In this document: positions 1 through 5,636 of the stretch, piece by piece | How positions within the stretch are numbered: the first letter of the stretch is position 1 | Layout of the letters: each line of letters starts with the position of its first letter | Assembly (NCBI GenBank): GCA_020050375.1 | Contig: JAGVKR010000694.1 | Coordinates: 1-6,791, forward strand | Direction: 5' to 3' | Length of the DNA stretch: 6,791 bases | Source of the DNA: Planctomycetales bacterium | Lineage (GTDB): Bacteria; Planctomycetota; Planctomycetia; Planctomycetales; Planctomycetaceae | The notes under the pieces: model-generated | What the model saw: only the letters and a program-made list of their open reading frames with translations | Told to the model about the DNA's origin: nothing | The model's database searches: none | Program-made: the position numbers and the translations under genes

Positions 1-58
1 GCCACGGCGTCTGGAGCACGTTTTGAAAAGAACTGGCCCCGATTCCGTCAGATTCGCG

Positions 59-128
59 TCCCGGATTGCGGGATGCACCCCCTGGCGTCGCGAAACGGGC
101 CGCATCCTTGGCGCGACGCAACTCCCGC
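59..128. other. GC-rich nested inverted repeats upstream of the first gene
   Basis: The 238 bases before the first gene contain no coding region I can support, but they carry several perfect short inverted repeats. TCCCG (59-63) pairs with CGGGA (69-73) across a 5-base loop. GCGTCGCG (85-92) pairs with CGCGACGC (112-119) across 19 bases. GCGGGA (68-73) can alternatively pair with TCCCGC (123-128), enclosing the 8-bp stem, and GGATGC (71-76) can pair with GCATCC (102-107). Some of these pairings exclude each other. They could be the terminator of a gene to the left, a leader structure of the cupin gene, or chance in GC-rich DNA. No U-tract follows, so a classical intrinsic terminator is not supported. 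Confidence 0.35.
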
Positions 129-238
129 GATAGAACGGAGCTTCGTTTCGTTTCGGCGGCAATTGGCCCTTTCACGCCCCCCTTGGCAGGCTCGGGGTGC
201 GTTCATTGTTTTTCATCGTTTGAGGAGACAGAACGGCT

Positions 239-1468
239 ATGGCCAACGTGGCAAAACTGGCGGCGGACGCACTGACCGAGAACGACGGCATTCTGCGGCT
301 CGCCCCGACCTGGGTGCCGCGCTCGTTCCTCCAGCCCGGCAAGCGGATCAAGCTCCATCCGGCCGACTACTACGCCTTGGGAACGCACCGCGGCGGTATC
401 GACGAGCGCTGGTTTGCGTCGACCACCGTGGCGACTAACGAAGGAGCCCCTCCCGACGAAGGTTTGAGCTACGTCGTCTTCGGCAAGCAGAAATTCACGC
501 TCCGCGACGTCGTGGCCGAGCTGGGGGCCGAAGTCATCGGCAAGTCGATCTGGAAGAAATACAGCCGCTGGCCTGTGTATTCGAAGTTCTTCGACAACAT
601 GGGGCCGATCCCGCACCACATGCACCAGAACGACAAGCAGGCCAAGCTCACCGGCCAGGAAGGGAAGCCCGAGTCGTACTACTTCCCGCCGCAGCTCAAC
701 GCCATCGGCAACAATTTCCCCTACACCTTCTTCGGCCTCGAACCGGGGACCACGAAGCAGGACATCATCCGCTGCCTCGACCGCTGGAACGACGGCGACA
801 ACGGAATCCTCAATTACTCGAAAGCCTACCGCCTGCAACCGGGGACCGGCTGGCTGGTTCCCCCGTGCGTCCTCCACGCCCCCGGCAGTCTCGTCACTTA
901 CGAGCCGCAGTGGGGAAGCGACGTCTTCGGCATGTATCAGTCGATGGTCGAAGGGCGCGCCGTCCCCCGGTCACTGCTGGTCAAGGACTTCCCGAAGAAC
1001 AAGCACGACGACAACAAGTACCTCGTCGAAGCGCTCGACTGGGATGGAAACGTCGACCCGAACTTCAAGGACAACCACTACCTCGAACCGATTCCGGTGG
1101 CCGACACCGCGAAGCAGGGGTGGGTCGACCGCTGGATCGTCTACGGCAAAGTGGCCGGCAAACAGCTCTTCACTGCGAAGGAGCTGACGGTCGAGCCCGG
1201 CAAGAAGTGCACGATCAAAGATGGCGGCGCCTACGGCTGGATCACCGTCCAGGGAGAAGGCTACGTCGGCAAAGTCCGATTGCAGACCCCGGCCATGATC
1301 CGCTACGGCGAATTGACCGAAGACGAAGTCTTCGTCACGGCCCAGCGGGCCGGCGAAGGGGTGACCTTCTCGAACACCGGCTCCGAGCCACTCGTCGGCC
1401 TGCGATATTTCGGCCCCGACGCCTGCCCCGATGCGCCGAACGTCGGGGACGCGAAGAAGCGCCGGTGA
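239..1468 (+). CDS. Cupin-fold protein resembling class I mannose-6-phosphate isomerase
   Basis: This 409-residue protein has no signal peptide and is probably cytoplasmic. Residues about 115-235 look like the metal-binding core of a class I mannose-6-phosphate isomerase type cupin. The cluster PIPHHMHQ (124-130) supplies H127 and H129 as an HxH pair, E145 lies in KPESYYF, and H213 lies in the later strand GWLVPPCVLHAPG. This HxH...E...H order is what cupins use to hold a divalent metal. Residues about 300-390 look like a second beta-rich half, possibly another cupin barrel without the metal set. The start at 239 is supported by GAGGAG at 222-227, 11 bases upstream. A sugar-binding or sugar-isomerising role is inferred from the motif and from the isomerase/epimerase and oxidoreductase downstream. 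The substrate is unknown, and I would not assign manA. The 3' end lies only 13 bases from an inverted-repeat element. Confidence 0.85.
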   Translation: MANVAKLAADALTENDGILRLAPTWVPRSFLQPGKRIKLHPADYYALGTHRGGIDERWFASTTVATNEGAPPDEGLSYVVFGKQKFTLRDVVAELGAEVIGKSIWKKYSRWPVYSKFFDNMGPIPHHMHQNDKQAKLTGQEGKPESYYFPPQLNAIGNNFPYTFFGLEPGTTKQDIIRCLDRWNDGDNGILNYSKAYRLQPGTGWLVPPCVLHAPGSLVTYEPQWGSDVFGMYQSMVEGRAVPRSLLVKDFPKNKHDDNKYLVEALDWDGNVDPNFKDNHYLEPIPVADTAKQGWVDRWIVYGKVAGKQLFTAKELTVEPGKKCTIKDGGAYGWITVQGEGYVGKVRLQTPAMIRYGELTEDEVFVTAQRAGEGVTFSNTGSEPLVGLRYFGPDACPDAPNVGDAKKRR

Positions 1469-1481
1469 GCACGCATCTGGA

Positions 1482-1520
1482 TCGAAATCCGAATGACCGA
1501 AATTCAAATGTCTAAGGAAA
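1482..1520 (+). repeat. Left 39-bp inverted-repeat arm
   Basis: This block is the exact reverse complement of 1904-1942, with 39 of 39 positions pairing. The match stops at both ends (1481/1943 and 1521/1903 do not pair). It contains a short-period pattern with CGAA at 1483, 1490 and 1498. An ATG at 1508 inside the arm opens a 14-codon frame (MSKERQKSKTEKGR) that stops at 1550-1552, just where the surviving four-helix-bundle frame begins. The arm may therefore once have encoded the amino terminus of that protein. Confidence 0.9.
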
Positions 1521-1548
1521 GGCAAAAATCAAAAACTGAAAAGGGCCG

Positions 1549-1801
1549 ATGATGGAGGGTGACTCCAATCGCCGCGGCGAAGAGCAAAAGCGCTTTGATC
1601 TTGAAGATCGCACGGCCAAATTCGGTGAGACGGTGGTCTCCTTCGCGAAGAAAATCCCCGTCAGTCTGGTGACACAGCCAATGATTCCGCAGCTCGTCAG
1701 AACGGCAACAATTGCTATGGCAAGAGGCAAAGGAACTGCATCTGATCTTCGCGGCGATCCATCGTGGAAAGAAACCGACCGATAATAATGCCGAGCAGTG
1801 A
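1549..1801 (+). pseudogene. Four-helix-bundle (S23-type) protein, internally deleted and frameshifted
   Basis: The first part reads in one frame from ATG 1549. It shows the typical first helix and loop of four-helix-bundle proteins related to the 23S rRNA intervening-sequence protein: FDLEDRTAKFGETVVSFAKK (residues 16-35), then IPQLVRTAT (46-54). After about 1711 this frame becomes meaningless and stops at 1783-1785. The next frame over, from about 1709 to the stop at 1799-1801, reads LWQEAKELHLIFAAIHRGKK, which is the typical last helix and tail of the same family. The expected centre (the GANY.EA stretch, the second and third helices and an ETKHWL-like segment) is absent. Family members are usually about 115-135 residues, so roughly 45-50 codons are gone, with a net length not divisible by three. 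The family recognition is from memory of conserved motifs. I see no way to make an intact product, so it is called a pseudogene. It lies inside the inverted-repeat unit and is probably its original cargo. Confidence 0.75.
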
Positions 1802-1903
1802 CCAATCGACCCGGTGTCGGCCGGCATTCGGAGGGAGTTTCGTTGTCGTTCAATCATGCGACTCGCGGATCGCACAACGTTTTCTTCTTTTTCTCTTTTG
1901 AGA

Positions 1904-1942
1904 TTTCCTTAGACATTTGAATTTCGGTCATTCGGATTTCGA
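1904..1942 (-). repeat. Right 39-bp inverted-repeat arm
   Basis: This is the perfect reverse complement of the left arm. It ends six bases before AAAGGA (1948-1953), the likely ribosome binding site of the sugar isomerase gene. A T- and C-rich run (1880-1899) lies just inside it and roughly mirrors the A-rich run inside the left arm. In a transcript running from the cupin gene, the two arms would form a 39-bp helix directly beside the downstream initiation region. Confidence 0.9.
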
Positions 1943-1960
1943 GCACCAAAGGACCCCAGC

Positions 1961-3013
1961 ATGGCTTCCACCAATACCTTCCCCAAACTCCACAACGCCG
2001 CCTGGCCTGGTGTCGTCGGCAAGGGCTCTCCTGGCGCCGAGCCGTTCATCGATCTCGACACGATGCTCAAACTGACGGCTGCCGCCGAGGTCAACGGCGT
2101 CAAGTTCGACGGGGTCGATCTGTTTCTGTTTGATCCGCACGTCAGCATCGACGCGACCGACGACGATCTCAAGCGCCTTGCCGACAAAGTCCGGGCGCAC
2201 AAGCTGGTGATCGGCTCGGTCGTTGCTCCCGTCTGGGGGCCAACCGGGGGCGGTTCAGCGATGGGGAGCGATGCCGAGCGCAAGCAGTTTGTCGAGCAGG
2301 TCCGCAAAGGGTGTCGGATCGCGAAGAAGCTGAAGGAAATCGGCATCCGACCATACGGCGTCGTTCGTATCGACTCGTCGGCCGGGCCGGGGGACTGGCT
2401 CAAAGATCCCGAAGCCAATCAGCAGAAGATCGCCGCCACGTTTCGCGAAGCGTGCGACGTCGCTGCTGACCACGGCGAGCGGCTCGCAGCCGAGGGCGAG
2501 ATCTGCTGGGGAGGCATGCACAGTTGGAGACGGATGGTGCAGCTTCTCGAATTGACCGACCGGCCGGGGACGCTCGGTTTTCAGGCCGACATGGCCCACA
2601 CGCTGCTCTACACGTTGGGGTACAACGCTCCTGAAGATCGCATTCTCCCCGAGAATTGGAACTGGAGCGACCCGGCCAAACTCGACAGCGCCCTCGCGAC
2701 GCTCACCGCCGCGCTCCGCCCCTGGACGATCGACTTTCACATCGCCCAGAACGACGCCACCGTGAAAGGCTCGGGGAGCCACGACAAAACGGGCCGGCAC
2801 TGCCTCCCCAACGACCCCAACGGCAAGCTCTCGATCGCCCACCACGCCGGCTACTGGATGCGCGACAGCTACGGCAATTTGACGAAGAAGTTCCAGCACG
2901 TCTGCTGGGACGGCTGCATGTTCCCCAACGACGTAATGATGAAGCCGCAGACATGGAACGATATTCTGGAGGCAATGATCGCCGTGAAGCAACAGCATGG
3001 GTGGAGCGCATAG
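1961..3013 (+). CDS. Sugar phosphate isomerase/epimerase-like TIM-barrel protein
   Basis: This 350-residue protein fits the xylose-isomerase-like / AP-endonuclease-2 TIM-barrel superfamily, whose members isomerise or epimerise sugars or dehydrate inositol derivatives using a bound divalent metal. Candidate metal ligands follow the family order: E178 or E180 in [12 protein letters not shown]210 and H213 in [12 protein letters not shown], and H260 in [11 protein letters not shown]. The carboxy-terminal part ([13 protein letters not shown], residues 294-306, then [14 protein letters not shown], 311-324) is rich in aromatic residues and His and may close the active site. No signal peptide is visible, so the protein is probably cytoplasmic. 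The start at 1961 is backed by AAAGGA at 1948-1953, seven bases upstream. Its neighbours, a cupin isomerase-like protein and a Gfo/Idh/MocA oxidoreductase, suggest a shared sugar-conversion route. The exact reaction is not readable, so no gene symbol is given. The inverted-repeat arm just upstream probably replaced or altered its original leader. Confidence 0.85.
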   Translation: MASTNTFPKLHNAAWPGVVGKGSPGAEPFIDLDTMLKLTAAAEVNGVKFDGVDLFLFDPHVSIDATDDDLKRLADKVRAHKLVIGSVVAPVWGPTGGGSAMGSDAERKQFVEQVRKGCRIAKKLKEIGIRPYGVVRIDSSAGPGDWLKDPEANQQKIAATFREACDVAADHGERLAAEGEICWGGMHSWRRMVQLLELTDRPGTLGFQADMAHTLLYTLGYNAPEDRILPENWNWSDPAKLDSALATLTAALRPWTIDFHIAQNDATVKGSGSHDKTGRHCLPNDPNGKLSIAHHAGYWMRDSYGNLTKKFQHVCWDGCMFPNDVMMKPQTWNDILEAMIAVKQQHGWSA

Positions 3014-3026
3014 CGGAGGTCTTTCG

Positions 3027-3053
3027 ATGATTGTCGAATTCTTCCATTCGTGA
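3027..3053 (+). other. Possible 8-codon leader ORF before the DUF4160 gene
   Basis: A strong GGAGGT (3015-3020) lies six bases before ATG 3027, which opens the tiny frame MIVEFFHS and stops at 3051-3053, nine bases before the DUF4160 start. This ribosome binding site is much better than the one at the DUF4160 gene itself. Two overlapping weak inverted repeats occupy the same stretch: TTCGA (3023-3027) with TCGAA (3034-3038), and CGAAT (3035-3039) with ATTCG (3046-3050). They cannot form together. The stretch could be a coupling leader, a remnant of a truncated gene, or chance. Confidence 0.25.
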
Positions 3054-3062
3054 GAACTGACG

Positions 3063-3323
3063 ATGCCTTGCATCAGCCAGTTTTATGGCATCAAGATCCT
3101 GATGTACTATAACGATCACGCGCCACCCCATTTTCACGCGGCCTATGCCAGCGACGAGGCGGAGTTTGCGATTGATACGCTGAATATTCTCGTAGGCGGT
3201 CTGCCAAGAAGATCACTCGCACTCGTGCTGGAATGGGCGTCGTTGCACAGGGAAGAGCTTCGAGAAAACTGGCAGCGGGCAAGAGTCGGGCAGACATTGG
3301 TCGATATCCCGCCCCTGGATTGA
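3063..3323 (+). CDS. DUF4160 domain-containing protein
   Basis: This is a small 86-residue protein of the DUF4160 family, recognised by its ordered signature: a start of the form MPxISxFYGIxIxMYxxDH, the histidine cluster HAPPHFHAAY (19-28, with H19, H23 and H25), and the later segment LEWASLHREELRENW (56-70). The whole protein is one domain of the usual size for the family. Its biochemical role is not established to my knowledge. It is commonly found directly beside a DUF2442 gene, as here, and the pair is often viewed as toxin-antitoxin-like. The stop is 17 bases before the DUF2442 start, so the two are almost certainly co-transcribed. Its own ribosome binding site is weak (GAGAA, 3052-3056), so coupling to upstream translation is possible. 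The pair looks less GC-rich than the flanking metabolic genes, consistent with separate acquisition. Confidence 0.85.
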   Translation: MPCISQFYGIKILMYYNDHAPPHFHAAYASDEAEFAIDTLNILVGGLPRRSLALVLEWASLHREELRENWQRARVGQTLVDIPPLD

Positions 3324-3340
3324 TCTGGAAAGCGTCCATC

Positions 3341-3637
3341 ATGAGACAAATGGTCCGCGTGCAAGCCGTTGAACTTCTTCAGGACTTTCAAGTCCGTCTG
3401 ACATTTACGAACGGATTGAGCAAAGACATCGACCTCGACAACTATCTTCGCGGCCCTGTGTTCGAAGAGATTCGCAGGAACCCGCAGGTGTTCCGCACGA
3501 TCCACGTCGATCAGGAATTGGGCACCGTCGTTTGGCCTAATGGGGCCGACATTGACCCGGATGTTCTCTATCTTGGGCTTAAACCAGCTTGGATGGAAAA
3601 TGACGATCTCGTCACGACGCCTGAACACTTGAATTGA
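3341..3637 (+). CDS. DUF2442 domain-containing protein
   Basis: This 98-residue protein is the usual partner of DUF4160. The family signature is clear: an amino-terminal beta-rich stretch VRLTFTNGLSKDIDLDNYL (18-36), the segment GPVFEEIRRNPQVFRTIHVD (38-57), and the diagnostic VVWPNGADIDPDVLY (63-77). DUF2442 proteins are thought by some to act as the antitoxin or DNA-binding member of such pairs, but I see no helix-turn-helix here and do not assert that role. The start at 3341 is chosen because it begins the conserved domain, has GGAAAG at 3327-3332 eight bases upstream, and follows the DUF4160 stop. The same frame is open further up to ATG 3233, but that extension would overlap the DUF4160 gene and has no family resemblance. 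ATG 3350 is a less likely alternative start. Confidence 0.85.
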   Translation: MRQMVRVQAVELLQDFQVRLTFTNGLSKDIDLDNYLRGPVFEEIRRNPQVFRTIHVDQELGTVVWPNGADIDPDVLYLGLKPAWMENDDLVTTPEHLN

Positions 3638-3664
3638 GAGGCGCGGGCGTCGACGAGGAGCAAA

Positions 3665-3717
3665 CGAATCGTATTCGGAATAGGCAATCCATCTTCACTT
3701 TGGAAATGAAGCATTTC
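3665..3717 (+). promoter_or_regulatory. Short inverted repeats in the leader of the oxidoreductase gene
   Basis: The 85 bases between the DUF2442 stop and the oxidoreductase start hold two small perfect inverted repeats: CGAAT-CGT-ATTCG at 3665-3677, and GAAATG-AAG-CATTTC at 3703-3717, five bases before the ATG. No good Shine-Dalgarno sequence lies at normal distance from ATG 3723, so the second repeat could influence initiation. Either might be an operator half-site pair. Both are short enough to arise by chance, and no promoter boxes are assigned. Confidence 0.25.
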
Positions 3718-3722
3718 AGATT

Positions 3723-4865
3723 ATGACGAAACCGTTGAACATCGGCCTCATCGGCTACGGCTTTATGGGCAAGGCGCACTCGAACGCCTATCGCAAAGCC
3801 AATAATTTCTTCGACCTCAAATACCGCCCGGTGCTCAAGGCCCTGTGCGCCCGAAACGCCGGGGCGGCGCAGAAATTCGCCGATACCTGGGGCTACGAAT
3901 CGATCGAAACCGACTGGAAAAAACTGGTGGCGCGGAAGGACATCGACGCGGTCGACATCTGCGTGCCGAACAACTTGCACCACGACATCGCCGTCGCCGC
4001 CGCGAAGGCCGGAAAGATGGTGCTCTGCGAGAAGCCCCTCTCGATGGACACGAAAGAAGGGCTGAAGATGGTCTCCGCCGTCGAAAAGGCGGGGGTCCCC
4101 AACATGGTCTGGTACAACTACCGCCGCGTGCCGGCTGTGACGATGGCCAAGCAATTGATCGACGAAGGGCGCCTCGGTCGCATTTTTCACTATCGGGCCG
4201 TCTTCCTCCAGGATTGGACGATCTCCGCCGATCTGCCGCAGGGAGGCAACGCCCTCTGGCGACTCGACGCCAAAGCCGCCGGCTCGGGCGTCACCGGTGA
4301 CCTTCTGGCCCACTGCATCGACACGGCGCTGTGGCTCAATGGAAAGCTCAGCACCGTGTCCGCGATGACCGAAACCTTCATCAAGGAACGCAAGCACACG
4401 CTCACGGGGAAGGTTGAAAAGGTCGGCATCGACGACGCCTGCACCTTTATGGGGCGTTTCGAAAACGGCTCCCTGGCGACGTTCGAATCAACCCGCTATG
4501 CCCGCGGACACAAAGCGCTCTACACGTTCGAGATCAACGGCGAAAAGGCGTCGATCAAGTGGGATCTGCACGACCTGCACCGCTTGCAGTATTTCGACCA
4601 CCGCGACGAGGGCAAACTGCGCGGCTGGCGCTCGATTCACGTCACCGACCACGACGGCAGCCACCCTTACATGGACCACTGGTGGGTCCCCGGGCTGCAG
4701 ATCGGATACGAGCACTCGTTCGTCCACCAGGTCGCCGACTTCCTCAAGAGCCTCGAGACCGGCAAGCCCGCCGAGCCGACCTTCCGCACCGCCCTTGAAA
4801 CGCAAAAAGTCTGCGACGCCGTCCTGGCCAGCGCCAAATCGAAGCAGTGGGTGAAGGTCAAGTAA
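3723..4865 (+). CDS. Gfo/Idh/MocA family NAD(P)-dependent oxidoreductase
   Basis: This 380-residue protein has the two-domain plan of the Gfo/Idh/MocA family. An amino-terminal Rossmann fold begins at once with the dinucleotide-binding loop GYGFMG (11-16) after strand LNIGLI, and contains the family hallmark EKPLSMD (103-109), whose Lys104 is the expected catalytic lysine. The carboxy-terminal alpha/beta domain carries GDLLAHCID (192-200), giving the D...HxxD pattern (D193, H197, D200) that typically completes the active site. Length is normal for the family. There is no signal peptide or Tat motif, unlike many planctomycete paralogues, so it is likely cytoplasmic. Members oxidise or reduce sugars, inositols and related polyols; the substrate here cannot be read. 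It probably belongs functionally with the isomerase-like genes upstream, although the DUF4160/DUF2442 pair separates them. The ribosome binding site is weak. The gene ends in TAA at 4863-4865. Confidence 0.92.
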   Translation: MTKPLNIGLIGYGFMGKAHSNAYRKANNFFDLKYRPVLKALCARNAGAAQKFADTWGYESIETDWKKLVARKDIDAVDICVPNNLHHDIAVAAAKAGKMVLCEKPLSMDTKEGLKMVSAVEKAGVPNMVWYNYRRVPAVTMAKQLIDEGRLGRIFHYRAVFLQDWTISADLPQGGNALWRLDAKAAGSGVTGDLLAHCIDTALWLNGKLSTVSAMTETFIKERKHTLTGKVEKVGIDDACTFMGRFENGSLATFESTRYARGHKALYTFEINGEKASIKWDLHDLHRLQYFDHRDEGKLRGWRSIHVTDHDGSHPYMDHWWVPGLQIGYEHSFVHQVADFLKSLETGKPAEPTFRTALETQKVCDAVLASAKSKQWVKVK

Positions 4866-4910
4866 TTCCCTTTCATACCGCCTGCGAACCGGCAATAATA
4901 GAATGTCAGG

Positions 4911-4956
4911 CTGGCGGGAGTTGCGAGGCGAACCACGCCTCGGCGCTCACCGCCAG
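4911..4956 (+). terminator. Nested double-stem hairpin after the oxidoreductase gene
   Basis: An outer stem CTGGCGG (4911-4917) with CCGCCAG (4950-4956) encloses an inner stem CGAGGCG (4924-4930) with CGCCTCG (4936-4942) and a 5-base loop AACCA. Internal loops of six and seven bases separate the stems. The run TTCTTTGTATTT follows immediately (4957-4968), giving an interrupted U-tract. This makes it a plausible terminator for the oxidoreductase transcript. Another CCGCC at 4878-4882 could pair with GGCGG at 4913-4917 instead, which would open the outer stem, so an alternating structure is possible. Confidence 0.5.
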
Positions 4957-4987
4957 TTCTTTGTATTTGCGGCCGGCAGATCGGGCC

Positions 4988-5026
4988 TCACCCGACACCG
5001 GCTCCTCTGACGGTGTGTGGAGGTGA
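4988..5026 (+). promoter_or_regulatory. Hairpin that would mask the greA ribosome binding site
   Basis: ACACCG (4995-5000) pairs with CGGTGT (5011-5016) across a 10-base loop. Beyond a small internal loop, TCACC (4988-4992) pairs with GGTGA (5022-5026). The second segment is the 3' half of GGAGGTGA (5019-5026), the strong Shine-Dalgarno of greA nine bases before its ATG. The loop also has CCTC (5004-5007), which could compete for GAGG. The fold would hide the initiation site. It is drawn by eye and its stability has not been computed. Confidence 0.35.
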
Positions 5027-5035
5027 CGAGAGATC

Positions 5036-5515
5036 ATGGATCGTATCCCGACGACCCGCGAGGGGTTCGACAAGATTCGCGAAGAGATTCGGGTGCTCGA
5101 AGACGTCGAGATGCCCAAGATCGCGCAAAAAATCGCCGATGCACGGGCCGAGGGTGACCTCAGCGAGAACGCCGAATACCACGGCCAGCGCGAAGCCCAG
5201 GGACTGCTCCAGGCGCGGATCAATCGCCTCAAAGACAAGCTCAACAGTTCTTACATCGTCGATAAGTCGGCCATCCCCAAAGGGATCGTGGCGTTCGGTT
5301 GCGTCGTCACCGTTCGCGATCTTTCCGATGGGATCGAAGAGAAATACGAGTTTGTCGGTCCCGGAGAAGAAGACTACTCGGGAGACGTCCTCAAGATTCT
5401 GACCAGCAGCCCCCTCGCCAAAGCCATGCTCGGAAAGAAGCCCGGCGACCAGGTCGACGTTCCGCTTCCGAAAGGTTCCCGCCGCATGGAAATCGTCGCG
5501 ATCGCCGAAGGGTGA
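5036..5515 (+). CDS. greA: Transcription elongation factor GreA
   Basis: GreA binds the secondary channel of RNA polymerase and stimulates cleavage of backtracked transcripts, rescuing stalled complexes. The 159-residue length is standard. The amino-terminal coiled coil (about 8-75) carries the tip motif [18 protein letters not shown] (39-56), with the acidic residues D41 and E44 at the same positions as in the Escherichia coli protein. The carboxy-terminal FKBP-like domain runs from about 80 and ends with [20 protein letters not shown] (125-144) and a final strand MEIVAIAEG. No key residue is missing. The start is fixed by a strong GGAGGTGA at 5019-5026. An SD-masking hairpin and a terminator-like structure lie upstream, so it is likely transcribed apart from the sugar genes. 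GreB is unlikely given the [10 protein letters not shown] tip context and overall fit. Confidence 0.96.
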   Translation: MDRIPTTREGFDKIREEIRVLEDVEMPKIAQKIADARAEGDLSENAEYHGQREAQGLLQARINRLKDKLNSSYIVDKSAIPKGIVAFGCVVTVRDLSDGIEEKYEFVGPGEEDYSGDVLKILTSSPLAKAMLGKKPGDQVDVPLPKGSRRMEIVAIAEG

Positions 5516-5636
5516 TCGACCCCGCCCGCCGCTTTCCTCCACCTTGTGTTCCATCGCTCGGCCGAACGTTGTGCTCCCCTCAGGCCGGTGCATTCCTCGC
5601 AAAGATTGTGATTTCGTTCGAAAGGATTGCTCCGAC

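Larger units (their letters stand above)
1482..1942. mobile_element. 461-bp inverted-repeat-bounded element carrying a dead four-helix-bundle gene
   Basis: Two perfect 39-bp inverted arms (1482-1520 and 1904-1942) enclose 383 bp. Nearly all of the interior is explained by a decayed four-helix-bundle gene (1549-1801) and an AT-richer tail. The similarity of the arms continues imperfectly inward as A-rich sequence on the left and T-rich sequence on the right. The unit sits cleanly between two genes, 13 bases after one stop and 18 bases before the next start, and encodes no transposase. It therefore looks like a non-autonomous, MITE-like unit, or a relative of the intervening sequences that carry S23/four-helix-bundle genes in some bacterial 23S rRNAs. 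Mobility is inferred from architecture alone: no convincing target-site duplication is visible and a second copy cannot be sought in this window. Confidence 0.6.

Noticed and set aside
1..60. Possible 3' end of an upstream gene, with a stop at 24-26 in one frame
   Set aside because: Only seven codons precede that stop and the other frames stay open without recognisable motifs, so no partial gene can be supported.
203..877. Long open frame of 224 codons on the minus strand
   Set aside because: It lies opposite the well-supported cupin gene and has a low-complexity Val/Gly/Arg-rich composition typical of antisense frames in GC-rich coding DNA.
1787..1828. AATGCCG (1787-1793) and CGGCATT (1822-1828) as a terminator for the pseudogene
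   Set aside because: The loop of 28 bases is long and no U-tract follows, so it is not a convincing terminator.
1467..1946. GAGCAC at 1467-1472 and again at 1941-1946, as a possible target-site duplication of the inverted-repeat element
   Set aside because: The left copy lies nine bases outside the arm and the right copy overlaps the arm by two bases, so they do not flank the element symmetrically. A 6-bp match can be chance.
2255..3073. Minus-strand open frame of 272 codons
   Set aside because: It is antisense to the TIM-barrel gene, which has clear metal-ligand motifs and a ribosome binding site. The antisense product shows no recognisable motif.
3233..3340. 36-codon amino-terminal extension of the DUF2442 gene from ATG 3233
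   Set aside because: It overlaps the end of the DUF4160 gene, has no ribosome binding site of note, and is unlike the conserved domain that begins at 3341.
4906..5244. Minus-strand 112-codon frame spanning the greA leader
   Set aside because: Most of it is antisense to greA and the rest falls in the hairpin region. There is no motif or ribosome binding site support.
5612..5623. TTTCG-TT-CGAAA palindrome before the beta-propeller gene as an operator or SD-masking stem
   Set aside because: The two-base gap is too small for an RNA hairpin loop without opening pairs, and a 5-bp palindrome alone is weak evidence for an operator.
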